Shown here piece after piece: positions 1 through 9,230 of a stretch of 64,000 nt of DNA. Both the position numbers and the translations under genes were made by a program. This DNA is from Bacteroidia bacterium (GTDB taxonomy: Bacteria; Bacteroidota; Bacteroidia; Flavobacteriales_E; Vicingaceae), in the NCBI GenBank assembly GCA_030433355.1, contig JAUIMG010000001.1:372001-436000 (forward strand), given 5' to 3'. How positions within the stretch are numbered: position 1 is the stretch's first letter; the number at the start of each line of letters is the position of its first letter. The notes beneath the pieces were generated by a model, which saw nothing but the letters and a program-made list of their open reading frames with translations, searched no databases and was not told the origin of the DNA.

Positions 1-500
1 GCTTTTACAAAATGTCCTACTTCACTTTCATAATGGTTTCTCATATCTACTACCACTACATCATCTCGATCTAAAGCCTCATTAAACTCTTTGGCACTTA
101 AATGCTTTCCGACATTGGTAACATCAAAAGTTCCATCATCTAAGCCATCAGCAACTATTTTATTGCGGACTTTCACTTTTAGCTTATAAAATGATTTTCC
201 GTCATCTTCAACGGCTATCTTGAAAGGTATATTTTTAAATTCTTTTCTAGCATAAACCTTATGTTTGAATTCTTCCCAATTATGCTCAGGAACACTCATT
301 TGAGCGTTTATTCCCTCTTTGGCTAAATAAGTTCTACCAAAGGCATTTAGCCCAGACCATTCTAAATATAACTCATCCCTGAGTTCATGGGGATTATCTA
401 AAATCACATAACGATAGAAAGAGACAGTAATCCTTTTAAAGGATTCTTGCATCAATTTCTCCTTCAAGATTCTCTTATCGTATTTATTATAAAGTTCCAT
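1..500 (-). CDS. trhO: tRNA uridine(34) hydroxylase TrhO (rhodanese family), 3' part missing
   Basis: The first 166 codons are present; the gene runs off the left edge. I translated it from the ATG at 500. Residues about 57-72 ([13 protein letters not shown]) match the N-terminal UPF0176 domain of the YceA/TrhO family. Residues 148-163 ([16 protein letters not shown]) are the hallmark opening of its rhodanese domain. The rhodanese active-site Cys would lie beyond the window, so it cannot be checked. Characterised family members make 5-hydroxyuridine at position 34 of some tRNAs using oxygen. The gene is divergent from the threonine dehydrogenase gene at 620. The family assignment is firm; the exact reaction is inferred from the family. 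Confidence 0.88.
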   Translation of the reverse strand, partial: MELYNKYDKRILKEKLMQESFKRITVSFYRYVILDNPHELRDELYLEWSGLNAFGRTYLAKEGINAQMSVPEHNWEEFKHKVYARKEFKNIPFKIAVEDDGKSFYKLKVKVRNKIVADGLDDGTFDVTNVGKHLSAKEFNEALDRDDVVVVDMRNHYESEVGHFVK

Positions 501-595
501 TACTAAAATAAAGTGCAAAGTTAAATATTCTACTTCCCTTCAGAAAATGACAATTATCAACTATCCAATAATCGTTTATTATTCTTCTTAATTAC

Positions 596-603
596 TATTT
601 TTG
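596..603 (+). promoter_or_regulatory. Bacteroidota -7 box upstream of the threonine dehydrogenase gene
   Basis: TATTTTTG matches the Bacteroidota -7 consensus TAnnTTTG and ends 16 bases before the ATG at 620. No good TTG is seen at the usual 17-23 base spacing, so only half of the promoter is supported. Confidence 0.4.
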
Positions 604-619
604 ACGGAAACTGATATAT

Positions 620-1540
620 ATGATTTTAGTAATAGGAGCAGGCGGTCAAGTAGGACAAGAATTAGTACACAATTTAAGACAACTGTATGGGAAGGAAAAG
701 GTAGTTGCAAGCGACATTAGAGAAGTAAAAGAGTTAGAAGCTCCTTTTGAAAAACTAAATGCCTTGGATGAAGAAGCGATTAAAAAGGTAGTAGAAAAGC
801 ACAAAATAAAAGAAGTCTATCATCTAGCTGCTTTACTATCAGCTACCGCCGAGAAACAAATAGATTTTGCATGGAAATTGAATATGCAAAGTTTGTTCTA
901 TATTCTAGATTTGGCTAAAGAAAAAGTAATTGATAAGATATTTTGGCCAAGTTCTATCGCTGTGTTTGGACCAAACACCCCTAGAGAAAATACTCCTCAG
1001 CATACCATTACAGATCCAAATACGGTTTATGGCATAAGTAAGTTAGCCGGAGAAAGATGGTGCGAATATTATGCAGAAAAATTTGATGTGGATGTAAGAA
1101 GTATTAGATACCCCGGTTTAATAGGCTATAAAACTTTACCTGGAGGTGGCACTACGGATTATGCAGTTGATATCTATCATCAGGCATTAGAAAAAAGAGA
1201 ATATAGTTGCTTTTTAAAAGAAGACACTTATTTGCCTATGATGTACATGGAGGATGCTATTAGAGCTACAATAGAATTAATGCAAGCTGATAAAAAATCC
1301 ATTAAAATAAGGTCTAGCTATAATTTAGCCGGTATATCATTCTCCCCAAAAGAGATTGCAGCAAGCATAAAAGAAATTATTCCTGACTTTAAAATCACTT
1401 ACCATCCAGATTCTAGGCAAAACATTGCAGATAGTTGGCCAAAAAGTATTGACGATTCATCTGCTCAAAATGATTGGGGATGGAAATGTAAATACAATTT
1501 GCAATCCATGACTAAAGACATGATTAAACATTTAAAATAG
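620..1540 (+). CDS. SDR-type L-threonine 3-dehydrogenase
   Basis: This 306-residue NAD-dependent epimerase-fold protein begins with a Rossmann motif GAGGQVGQ (residues 6-13). The catalytic Ser lies in PSSIAVFGP and the catalytic pair in YGISK. The segments IRYPGLI and PGGGTTDYAV are characteristic of the short-chain type of threonine dehydrogenase known from Flavobacterium and archaea, not of sugar epimerases. The reaction would be oxidation of L-threonine to 2-amino-3-oxobutyrate in the cytoplasm. The usual partner, 2-amino-3-ketobutyrate CoA ligase, is not in the window. The gene appears monocistronic. A sugar-nucleotide epimerase is the main alternative, but the signature segments argue against it. 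Confidence 0.85.
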   Translation: MILVIGAGGQVGQELVHNLRQLYGKEKVVASDIREVKELEAPFEKLNALDEEAIKKVVEKHKIKEVYHLAALLSATAEKQIDFAWKLNMQSLFYILDLAKEKVIDKIFWPSSIAVFGPNTPRENTPQHTITDPNTVYGISKLAGERWCEYYAEKFDVDVRSIRYPGLIGYKTLPGGGTTDYAVDIYHQALEKREYSCFLKEDTYLPMMYMEDAIRATIELMQADKKSIKIRSSYNLAGISFSPKEIAASIKEIIPDFKITYHPDSRQNIADSWPKSIDDSSAQNDWGWKCKYNLQSMTKDMIKHLK

Positions 1541-1590
1541 ACTAGCTTTATTCTAATTTTTAGTTATTTTTAAATCTTAATTCAATCAAT

Positions 1591-2478
1591 ATGAGAAGAA
1601 TTATCCTTCTAGTTTTTTCATTTTTAATTTGCTACAGCTCTTTTGCTCAGTCTTATGAGCTTTTAGAAGGAGATACTATCAATAAAAAAGATATCAATAA
1701 CAAAAGACAGGGCAGATGGATAATTAGAGCTAATCCTACTAGCAATCCAGGTTATTCAAAAACTTCAATATTGGAGGAAGGTATTTATAAAGATAGCCGC
1801 AAAGAAGGACTTTGGAAGACCTATTTCCCTAATGGGAAGTTAAAAAGTGAAATTACCTACGAAAGGAGCAGGCCTAGAGGCGCTTACACGCTGTATTATG
1901 CTAATGGAAATGTAGAAGAAAAAGGGATTTGGGAGCGCACAAAAAACACAGGTGATTTCAAAAGGTATCATGAAAATGGTAAAGTATCTCAAGAATTTAC
2001 ATTTACAGAATCAGGTAAGCGCTCGGGAGAACAGAAATATTACTATGAAAATGGGCAGTTAAGATTAGTTGGAAACTGGGAAGAAGGTCAAGAAACCGGC
2101 GAAATGAAAGAATACTACGAAAACGGTGATCTAATGTCGATTAAAAACTTCAATGCAGGAGTTTTAGATAAAGATAGTTACCAATCTTATGCGCCAAAAA
2201 CACCACAAAAAGACCCACTTGAAAAGCAAATGGATGAAGGAAAGGAAATGAAAGTTACCGCTGCAAAAGATGAAAAACCTAACCAAGGTGCTTTTGATGG
2301 AAATGGATACCGGAAACTATACAACAGAAATAGGCAAATTTCTAAGGATGGCACTTTTAGAAACTTTCGCTTAATGGATGGCAAACAGTTTAAATATGAT
2401 GACAATGGCCTATTGATACAAATCATGATATTTAAAAATGGGAAATACATCGGGGATGGTGTAATTGAAGAGTCCTAA
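1591..2478 (+). CDS. Secreted MORN-repeat (YwqK-type) protein
   Basis: This 295-residue protein has a signal peptide with a predicted cut after Ala19, leaving Gln20 at the N terminus. Residues about 40-195 carry at least five repeats of the form G-x-W-x-x-Y-x-x-N-G-x-x (for example YFPNGKLKSE, YYANGNVEE, YYENGQLRL, YYENGDLMS). This is the MORN-variant repeat that databases label the YwqK family antitoxin fold. A charged linker (about 200-230) and one more repeat-like segment follow. Its function is unknown. The antitoxin label is not supported, because no toxin gene is adjacent and the protein is exported. It sits between unrelated housekeeping genes, 57 bases before cysS. Confidence 0.75.
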   Translation: MRRIILLVFSFLICYSSFAQSYELLEGDTINKKDINNKRQGRWIIRANPTSNPGYSKTSILEEGIYKDSRKEGLWKTYFPNGKLKSEITYERSRPRGAYTLYYANGNVEEKGIWERTKNTGDFKRYHENGKVSQEFTFTESGKRSGEQKYYYENGQLRLVGNWEEGQETGEMKEYYENGDLMSIKNFNAGVLDKDSYQSYAPKTPQKDPLEKQMDEGKEMKVTAAKDEKPNQGAFDGNGYRKLYNRNRQISKDGTFRNFRLMDGKQFKYDDNGLLIQIMIFKNGKYIGDGVIEES

Positions 2479-2534
2479 ATCAAATCTCTTTAGCAACAAA
2501 TGCTTTTCTTTGTCTTTTCAAAGAAATTGCAGCA

Positions 2535-4013
2535 ATGAATCACAAATTACAGCTTTATAATACCTTAAGTAGACAAAAAGAAGTCTTCAAACCGATTGAT
2601 GAAAAAGCAATAGGAATGTACGTTTGTGGTCCAACTGTATATGGCGATGCCCATCTTGGACATGCAAAGTCTTATGTTTCTTTTGACCTTATCTACCGGT
2701 ACCTTACTCATATTTTTCCTAAAGTAAAGTATGTTCAAAATATCACAGATGTTGGTCACTTAACTGATGATGCCGATGAAGGAGATGATAAAATCACTAA
2801 GCAATCTCGCTTAGAAAAAGTAGACCCAATGGCAGTGGTTGAAAAATATATGTTTAACTACTTTAGAGATATGGATCAACTAAATGTATTAAGAGCAGAT
2901 ATTTACCCAAGACCTTCAGGCCATATTCCAGAGCAAATAGAAGCCATAGAACAATTAATTAAAAAAGGATTCGCATACGAAGTAAACGGCTCTGTATATT
3001 TTGATGTTGCTAAATACGATGAAAACCACGATTATGGGAAGCTCTCAGGTAGATCTATAGAAGAGCTATTAGAAGGTGCTGCAAGTAGAACGTTAAATGC
3101 TCAATCAGAGAAAAGAAACTCTATAGATTTTGCACTTTGGAAAAAAGCAGATGAAAGCCATTTAATGAAATGGAATTCTCCTTGGGGGATTGGTTATCCT
3201 GGTTGGCATATTGAATGTACGGTAATGAGTCAAAAATATTTAGGAGAAAACTTTGATATTCACGGTGGAGGATTAGAGAACTCATTCCCCCACCATGAAT
3301 GTGAAATTGCTCAAGCCGAAGCAAACACAGATAAACCATTTGCAAACTATTGGTTGCATAATAATATGGTAACTATTAATGGTCAGAAAATGGGCAAGTC
3401 TTTAGGGAATGGCATTTTTTGTCATGAGTTATTCAGTGGCGATAATAAACAGCTCGACAGAGCTTATTCTCCGATGACAATTAGGTTTTTCATACTTCAA
3501 TCTCACTATAGAAGTACTTTAGATTTTTCAAATTCAGCTCTTGAAGCTGCTTCTAAGGGATTCTTAAGACTTCAGAATGGTTTGGTTGAGCTAAATACGC
3601 TAAAGTTTTCCTCTAAAAGTTCTCTTCCTCTAAATCAATTCAAAGAGAACCTCTATAATGCCATGGACGATGACTTTAATTCTCCAAGGGCTATAGCCGA
3701 ATTGTTTGAAGGGCTAAAGTGGATTTCGGCTATTAAAATCCAAAAAGAGTCTTTAACTGAAGAAGATCTAAACGAATTTAAAAATTTATTCCATACTTTT
3801 TTTTATGAGATTCTGGGATTAGAAATAGAGATAAAAGAAGAAAATAATAGTGGAGTTACCAATGAATTAATGAACCTTGTTTTAAAGATTAGAAAGTCTG
3901 CAAAAGAGGCCAAAGATTATAAAACTGCAGACCAAATCAGAGAAGAGTTGGCAGCATTAAACATTAGTATAAAGGATAGTAAGGATGGCACAGATTGGGA
4001 AATTGGGAGTTAA
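2535..4013 (+). CDS. cysS: Cysteinyl-tRNA synthetase
   Basis: This 492-residue class I aminoacyl-tRNA synthetase charges tRNA-Cys in the cytoplasm. The HIGH-type motif is HLGH (residues 40-43), preceded by the zinc-ligand Cys31 in CGPTVYGDAHLGH. Further zinc-site residues lie in GWHIEC and HHECEIAQAEA. The KMSKS loop reads KMGKS (285-289). The length is usual for the family. The last codons overlap the start of the next gene by 29 bases, so the two are probably co-transcribed. The ATG start agrees with the conserved N terminus. Confidence 0.97.
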   Translation: MNHKLQLYNTLSRQKEVFKPIDEKAIGMYVCGPTVYGDAHLGHAKSYVSFDLIYRYLTHIFPKVKYVQNITDVGHLTDDADEGDDKITKQSRLEKVDPMAVVEKYMFNYFRDMDQLNVLRADIYPRPSGHIPEQIEAIEQLIKKGFAYEVNGSVYFDVAKYDENHDYGKLSGRSIEELLEGAASRTLNAQSEKRNSIDFALWKKADESHLMKWNSPWGIGYPGWHIECTVMSQKYLGENFDIHGGGLENSFPHHECEIAQAEANTDKPFANYWLHNNMVTINGQKMGKSLGNGIFCHELFSGDNKQLDRAYSPMTIRFFILQSHYRSTLDFSNSALEAASKGFLRLQNGLVELNTLKFSSKSSLPLNQFKENLYNAMDDDFNSPRAIAELFEGLKWISAIKIQKESLTEEDLNEFKNLFHTFFYEILGLEIEIKEENNSGVTNELMNLVLKIRKSAKEAKDYKTADQIREELAALNISIKDSKDGTDWEIGS

Positions 4014-5001
4014 ATGCATTGGGATTATAGGATTAATCTTTCTTTTCTCATGTAGTTCTGAAGAGAAAAAAACACCTAAAAAGCCTACTGCAAAAAAAAG
4101 CGAGAGAAAAGCAATTAAAAGACCAACTTTTAGTTCTGACTCAGCATATCATTTTATTGAGACCCAAGTTTCTTTCGGCCCTAGAGTGCCTAATTCTGAG
4201 GCTCATCTTAAAACGGCTTTTTATTTAGAAAACAAACTAAATAGTTATGGACTAGAAGTTAGTCTTCAAAAAGCCGAAGTTGTTGCTTTTGATAATACAG
4301 TTCTTAAAATCATAAATATTATTGGAAGCTATAACCCTGATTCAAAAAAGAGGATTATGCTTTTTGCTCATTGGGATACAAGACCATTTGCAGATCAAGA
4401 CACAAAAGACAGAGGAAAAGCAATAGATGGAGCTAACGATGGTGGTAGCGGAGTTGGAGTATTATTAGAAGTTGCAAGACAATTACAGTTAAAAAAGCCT
4501 GATATTGGAGTAGATATTTTCTTTTTTGATGCTGAAGATTATGGGCAGCCATCAGATGATATGCGCAAAAGAAAAGCTGGCACCTGGTGTTTAGGAAGTC
4601 AATATTGGGCTAACAATCCACATATTACAAATTACAATGCAGACTTTGGTATTCTTTTGGATATGGTTGGAGCTAAAAATGCAATTTTTACAAGAGAGGC
4701 TTGGTCTATGGGGTATGCCCCACAAATTGTTAATAAAGTATGGGGAATTGCAAACGCTTTAGGTTATGGGAATCATTTCAACTATCAACAAACAAATCAT
4801 GTTGGGGAAGATGATCATGTTTACATTAATAAGATTGCAGGAATACCGAGTATAGATATTATCCAATATGACCCTACTACAGGCAACTTTGCCCCTCATT
4901 GGCATACTCATGAGGATAATATGGCTATTATAGACAAACGCACTCTTCAAGCCGTAGGCGAAACGATACTCGCAACTGTATTAAATGAAGTAAATCAGTA
5001 A
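3985..5001 (+). CDS. M28-family lipoprotein, probable glutaminyl-peptide cyclotransferase
   Basis: This 338-residue protein has a lipobox LFSC with the lipidated Cys at residue 23, so it is probably membrane anchored. The M28 zinc-hydrolase fold is visible as HWDTRPFAD (His129), NDGGSG (Asp152), FFDAEDYG (Glu184), LDMVGAK and a late HTHED. The pattern WCLGSQYWANNPH resembles the periplasmic glutaminyl cyclases characterised in Porphyromonas and Tannerella. That enzyme turns N-terminal Gln of exported proteins into pyroglutamate. At least eight exported proteins in this window have a predicted Gln N terminus, which fits. An M28 aminopeptidase is the alternative. The start lies inside cysS; no nearer in-frame ATG would keep the signal peptide. 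Confidence 0.78.
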   Translation: MAQIGKLGVKCIGIIGLIFLFSCSSEEKKTPKKPTAKKSERKAIKRPTFSSDSAYHFIETQVSFGPRVPNSEAHLKTAFYLENKLNSYGLEVSLQKAEVVAFDNTVLKIINIIGSYNPDSKKRIMLFAHWDTRPFADQDTKDRGKAIDGANDGGSGVGVLLEVARQLQLKKPDIGVDIFFFDAEDYGQPSDDMRKRKAGTWCLGSQYWANNPHITNYNADFGILLDMVGAKNAIFTREAWSMGYAPQIVNKVWGIANALGYGNHFNYQQTNHVGEDDHVYINKIAGIPSIDIIQYDPTTGNFAPHWHTHEDNMAIIDKRTLQAVGETILATVLNEVNQ

Positions 5002-5062
5002 AATTCATTCTAGATTTCCTTGAGTTTTTACTAATTTCAAGCAATCAATTTAAATCGTTTTT

Positions 5063-7846
5063 ATGTCTGAAAACAAGAAAGAATTATGGCTTCTAGATGC
5101 CTATGCCTTAATTTATAGAGCATATTTTGCATTTAGTCAAAATCAAATGATTAATTCAAAGGGGCTAAACACTTCAGCTATCTATGGCTTTACATCAACA
5201 CTTTTTGATGTTTTAAGCAATAATAACCCTAGTCATATAGCAGTTGTTTTTGATACAAGTGCTCCAACCGAAAGGCATATTGAATATCCAGAATACAAGG
5301 CAAACAGAGACGAAATGCCAGATGATATAAGAATAGCCATACCTTATATAAAAAGAATTATTGAGGGGTTTCATATTCCTATACTACTTTCTGATGGCTA
5401 TGAAGCAGATGATATTATTGGCACTCTAGCTAAAAAGGCTGAAGAAAATGGTTACACCACCTATATGATGACACCTGATAAGGATTTTGGCCAATTAGTG
5501 AGTGACAACATATTTATGTATAAACCCGCTAGAATGGGTAATAAGGCAGAGGTGTGGGGAATTAAGGAAGTATGTGAGAAGTTTGAGATTACTAATCCTC
5601 TTCAAGTTATTGATTATTTAGGGATGTGTGGCGATGCAGTTGATAATATACCTGGGATACCTGGAGTGGGAGATAAAACTGCAAAGAAGTTTCTAAAAGA
5701 ATATGGCAGTATTGAAGGTCTACTAGAACATAGTAATGAACTAAAGGGTAAAATGAAAGAGAAAGTAGAAGCCAACAAAGAATTGGCCTTGCTTTCTAAA
5801 AAATTAGCAACTATCAATGTTAATGTACCAATCGATTTTGAGGAAAATAAATTGATAAAAGACCCCTTAGATAAAAAAGCTCTGGAAGAAGTTTTTGCGG
5901 AACTAGAGTTTAGAACATTAAGTAAACGTATCATCGGAAATGAACCCGCCCTAACCTCAAGCACACAAGGGCAGATGGATCTATTTAATTCCGCTCAAAC
6001 CCAAGAAGAGAAAGAGGAGGAGGAACTAGTTACCGAATTAAAGACAATTGAAGATGTACCAAAAAATTACCAATTAGTTAATACCGAGAAAGGGATAAAA
6101 AATCTTGTTGAAATTCTATTGAAGTCGAAAGAATATTGTTTTGACACTGAAACTACCAGTCTCAATCCACTTGAAGCACAATTGGTTGGTCTTTCCTTCT
6201 CGCTGAATAAAGGTGAAGCTTTCTACGTTCCAATTGAAGAAAAAACGGCTAATTCAACTTTAGAAATTCTTGAAAAAGTATTTACGCAGGAAGACAAACT
6301 TGTTATCGCACATAATTTCAAATACGACTACCAAGTATTAAAAAATTACGGTATTGAAATTAATGGAACTCCCTTTGATACAATGGTTGCGCATTACCTA
6401 TTACAGCCAGACCTAAAACACAACATGGATTATTTGGCAGAAACCTATCTTAATTATAAGCCTATTTCCATAGAAACTTTAATTGGGAAGAAGGGAAAGA
6501 ACCAAGGCAGTATGAAAGACCTAAAAGCTGAAGATATAAGCGATTATGCTTGCGAAGACGCTGATATTACTTTTCAGCTAAAGACACTTTTTGAAAAGCA
6601 ACTAAGAGAGATTGAATTAATAGAGTTGTTTCAAACTATTGAAATGCCTTTAATAAAAGTCTTAGCAAATATGGAAAGGGAAGGGATAAATTTAGATGTT
6701 GAAGCCCTTCATATATTTTCTAAAGAATTAGAAGATGATCTTCAAAGGCTTGAAAAAGAAGTTATAGAAATGGCCGGAACTACTTTTAATATAGATTCTC
6801 CTAAACAATTGGGCGAAATACTTTTTGATGTATTAAAAATAGATGTAAAAGCAAAAAAGACAAAGACTGGTCAATATTCAACTTCAGAAGATACTTTAAG
6901 TAAAATTTCAGATAAACACCCAATCATAAAAAAAGTATTAGAATACAGGTCTCTTAAGAAACTAAAATCGACTTATGTGGATGCGCTACCTGAACTTGTA
7001 AATAGTAAAACAGGTAGAATCCACACTAACTATATGCAAACTGTTGCAGCTACAGGTCGACTTAGTTCGAATAACCCCAATCTCCAAAATATTCCAATTC
7101 GAACAGAAAAAGGAAGAGAAATAAGAAAAGCTTTTGTTGCTAGAGGAGATGAATATCAATTACTAGCGGCGGATTATTCTCAAATTGAATTAAGAATAAT
7201 TGCAGCATTAAGTGAAGACCAAGGAATGATTGAAGCTTTCAACTCTGGTCAAGATATTCATGCGTCAACAGCATCTAAAGTCTTTGAAGTAAGGCTTGAG
7301 GATGTTAGTCGAGAGATGAGAAGTAAAGCCAAGATGGTAAATTTTGGTATTATTTATGGAATTTCAGCTTTCGGACTCTCTCAAAGACTTTCTATTCCGA
7401 GAGGTGAAGCAAAAGAAATAATTGATAGCTACTTTGAAAAATATCCACGTATTAAGGAATATATGGATGAAAGTATTGCTTTTGCAAAAGAGCATGGTTA
7501 TGTTGAAACTATTCTTAAAAGACGCAGATATTTAAATGATATAAATGGCAGAAATGCTGTTATGAGAGGTTTCGCTGAAAGAAATGCAATTAATGCTCCA
7601 ATACAGGGTTCTGCCGCAGATATTATAAAAAAAGCAATGATTGATATTGCAAAAGAACTTAACAAAAAGAAGATGAAATCCAAGTTATTGCTCCAAGTTC
7701 ACGATGAACTGGTTTTTGATGTTTATAAGGAGGAAATAGAAACAATTAAGCCAATTATTAAAGAGAAAATGGAACAGGCAATTCATCTGAAAGTGCCTCT
7801 TACTGTAGAAATGGAAGTTGCAAGTAATTGGTTAGATGCGCATTAA
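5063..7846 (+). CDS. polA: DNA polymerase I
   Basis: This 927-residue family A polymerase has all three domains. Residues 1 to about 295 are the 5'-3' exonuclease (LLDAYALIYRAYFAF, EADDIIGTLA, GDAVDNIPGIPGVGDKTA). Residues about 330-510 are the 3'-5' proofreading exonuclease; its acidic residues are present in DTETTSLNP, HNFKYDYQ and YACEDAD. The C-terminal polymerase has motif A DYSQIELR (near 704), motif B RSKAKMVNFGIIYG and motif C VHDELVFD. It fills gaps in repair and removes Okazaki primers. It lies 61 bases after the M28 gene on the same strand. Confidence 0.98.
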   Translation: MSENKKELWLLDAYALIYRAYFAFSQNQMINSKGLNTSAIYGFTSTLFDVLSNNNPSHIAVVFDTSAPTERHIEYPEYKANRDEMPDDIRIAIPYIKRIIEGFHIPILLSDGYEADDIIGTLAKKAEENGYTTYMMTPDKDFGQLVSDNIFMYKPARMGNKAEVWGIKEVCEKFEITNPLQVIDYLGMCGDAVDNIPGIPGVGDKTAKKFLKEYGSIEGLLEHSNELKGKMKEKVEANKELALLSKKLATINVNVPIDFEENKLIKDPLDKKALEEVFAELEFRTLSKRIIGNEPALTSSTQGQMDLFNSAQTQEEKEEEELVTELKTIEDVPKNYQLVNTEKGIKNLVEILLKSKEYCFDTETTSLNPLEAQLVGLSFSLNKGEAFYVPIEEKTANSTLEILEKVFTQEDKLVIAHNFKYDYQVLKNYGIEINGTPFDTMVAHYLLQPDLKHNMDYLAETYLNYKPISIETLIGKKGKNQGSMKDLKAEDISDYACEDADITFQLKTLFEKQLREIELIELFQTIEMPLIKVLANMEREGINLDVEALHIFSKELEDDLQRLEKEVIEMAGTTFNIDSPKQLGEILFDVLKIDVKAKKTKTGQYSTSEDTLSKISDKHPIIKKVLEYRSLKKLKSTYVDALPELVNSKTGRIHTNYMQTVAATGRLSSNNPNLQNIPIRTEKGREIRKAFVARGDEYQLLAADYSQIELRIIAALSEDQGMIEAFNSGQDIHASTASKVFEVRLEDVSREMRSKAKMVNFGIIYGISAFGLSQRLSIPRGEAKEIIDSYFEKYPRIKEYMDESIAFAKEHGYVETILKRRRYLNDINGRNAVMRGFAERNAINAPIQGSAADIIKKAMIDIAKELNKKKMKSKLLLQVHDELVFDVYKEEIETIKPIIKEKMEQAIHLKVPLTVEMEVASNWLDAH

Positions 7847-7872
7847 AAAATTATAAACTATATTTGAAACTA

Positions 7873-8790
7873 ATGAAACTAAACAATCCCATTTATATTT
7901 TCCTATCTGGCTTATTTATACTACAAACAGCCTGCGTCAGTAAAGAGTCAGAAAGTTCAAAAAGAGAAGCAGAGACAGCTTCTAAAGAAGTTAAGGTTAA
8001 AAAAGAAACAGCCGCTGAAAAGGCCAATCAAGTAAAGCGAATATTTTTTACATTGCCTTCTCCTCTAGAACTTTCTTTATTATTTAAGAAGGAAGGCATC
8101 GCATATTATCCAGAACAGCTTCATCAAAAAAAGAAGGCAGATAGTTACTTAGTAAGTAGAAAAAAAGCACTAAACCTTGGGATTTACGGAGCTGATTTAA
8201 GTTATGCTGGACTTTTTTCGAAACATGAAGACGCTCTAGAGTATTTTGCTATCTGTCAGTCAATTTCTGAAGAAGTTGGTATTTCTAATAGCTTCGAAAA
8301 AGACTTTATTAGCCGTTTAGAAAGGAATTCTAATAATAGAGACACCTTATTGCAAGTAATCAGTGATTTCTTCTTGAATAATGACACTTATTTGAAAGAT
8401 CAAGATTTACAAAACATTTCTGCTTATGTACTAACTGGCGGGTGGATTGAAGGTCTTTATTTAGGGACAATGATGGTGAATGATAAAACAAATGCAGAAG
8501 GCCTAAGAGGCATCATCGCTAGTCAAAAGTATTCTCTTGAAAATCTTATTCTAATGTTAGACAATATTGATGATAAGGGAGATTTTGGCAACATTAATCA
8601 ACAATTAAACGAGCTTTTGGTAATGTTTCAAGAAATTGAATATCCAAGCTATAAAGAGCCAATAGATTCTATTGATTCAGATGGAGTTCAAGTATTAAAT
8701 AATTCTTCTGGCGAAATAAAAATATCAAAAGAAACATTTGAAGGAATAAAAGAAAAAGTTAGCAGTATCCGTAAAAGTATAATTGAATGA
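7873..8790 (+). CDS. Lipoprotein of unknown function
   Basis: I use the ATG at 7873 (305 residues) because it begins directly with a lipoprotein signal, MKLNNPIYIFLSGLFILQTAC. An upstream in-frame TTG at 7828 overlaps polA and would bury the signal. After the Cys comes a Lys/Glu-rich linker, then a mostly helical domain with ADLSYAGLF, a feature of a Bacteroidota hypothetical family. I do not recognise a functional family. It is translationally coupled to the next gene (overlap 8787-8790). The two probably form a small envelope unit downstream of polA. Confidence 0.75.
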   Translation: MKLNNPIYIFLSGLFILQTACVSKESESSKREAETASKEVKVKKETAAEKANQVKRIFFTLPSPLELSLLFKKEGIAYYPEQLHQKKKADSYLVSRKKALNLGIYGADLSYAGLFSKHEDALEYFAICQSISEEVGISNSFEKDFISRLERNSNNRDTLLQVISDFFLNNDTYLKDQDLQNISAYVLTGGWIEGLYLGTMMVNDKTNAEGLRGIIASQKYSLENLILMLDNIDDKGDFGNINQQLNELLVMFQEIEYPSYKEPIDSIDSDGVQVLNNSSGEIKISKETFEGIKEKVSSIRKSIIE

Positions 8791-9227
8791 AGACCACATT
8801 TGCCATAACAACTACTCTTTTTATTTCACTAGTTTTAAACGCGGTGAATTCAAATGCTCAGTGCAAAGGTTTTACTAAAAGAAACTGTTTGCCTGAGTTA
8901 GCTCCTTATAGCTCTAATGGTCAATTAAACTCTGCACTCCTATTCCCTGAGGAAAATGCTGAAATACTACTAAATTTAAACAAAGGACTTTCTTATCGAA
9001 TTTTGGTATGTGCAGACCCTTATTTAGAAAATCTAACCTATAAACTTTATGATCAGAATGAATTTGAGGTATTTTCTGACACATTAAAAAATTATTCTTC
9101 AGTTAAGGATATTAAAGTTACTCAGTCACAGAACCTTAAAATGAAAATTAACATACCCCAAAAAAATAACACAACCGGTATCAAAAGAAGCGGTTGTGTT
9201 ACAATTATGATGGGATATAAGGATTAA
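8787..9227 (+). CDS. Small exported protein of unknown function
   Basis: This 146-residue protein overlaps the preceding lipoprotein gene by ATGA. The signal peptide is cut after Ala24 (NSNA), leaving Gln25. The mature part holds Cys26, Cys34, Cys80 (approximately) and a late Cys, so disulfides are possible in the periplasm. The middle (YRILVCADPYLENLTYKLYDQ) suggests a beta-sandwich, but I cannot name a family. Its last 60 bases also contain the terminator of the convergent metalloprotease gene. Confidence 0.72.
   Translation: MKTTFAITTTLFISLVLNAVNSNAQCKGFTKRNCLPELAPYSSNGQLNSALLFPEENAEILLNLNKGLSYRILVCADPYLENLTYKLYDQNEFEVFSDTLKNYSSVKDIKVTQSQNLKMKINIPQKNNTTGIKRSGCVTIMMGYKD
9160..9200 (-). terminator. 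Rho-independent terminator of the metalloprotease gene, inside the convergent gene
   Basis: The 10-base arms 9168-9177 and 9191-9200 (AACACAACCG / CGGTTGTGTT) are perfect inverted repeats. Read on the minus strand the hairpin is followed by a run of T at 9160-9166. It starts 31 bases after the stop of the minus-strand gene ending at 9231. It lies within the coding part of the plus-strand gene. Confidence 0.65.
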
Positions 9228-9230
9228 AGC

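Noticed and set aside
1591-2478. MORN-repeat protein as an antitoxin of a toxin-antitoxin pair
   Set aside because: The protein is exported and no small toxin-like gene is adjacent; the YwqK antitoxin label is a family name only.
3387-3401. KMGKS instead of KMSKS in cysS
   Set aside because: The second Lys and the Ser that matter are present, and this variant is, as far as I recall, normal in Bacteroidota.
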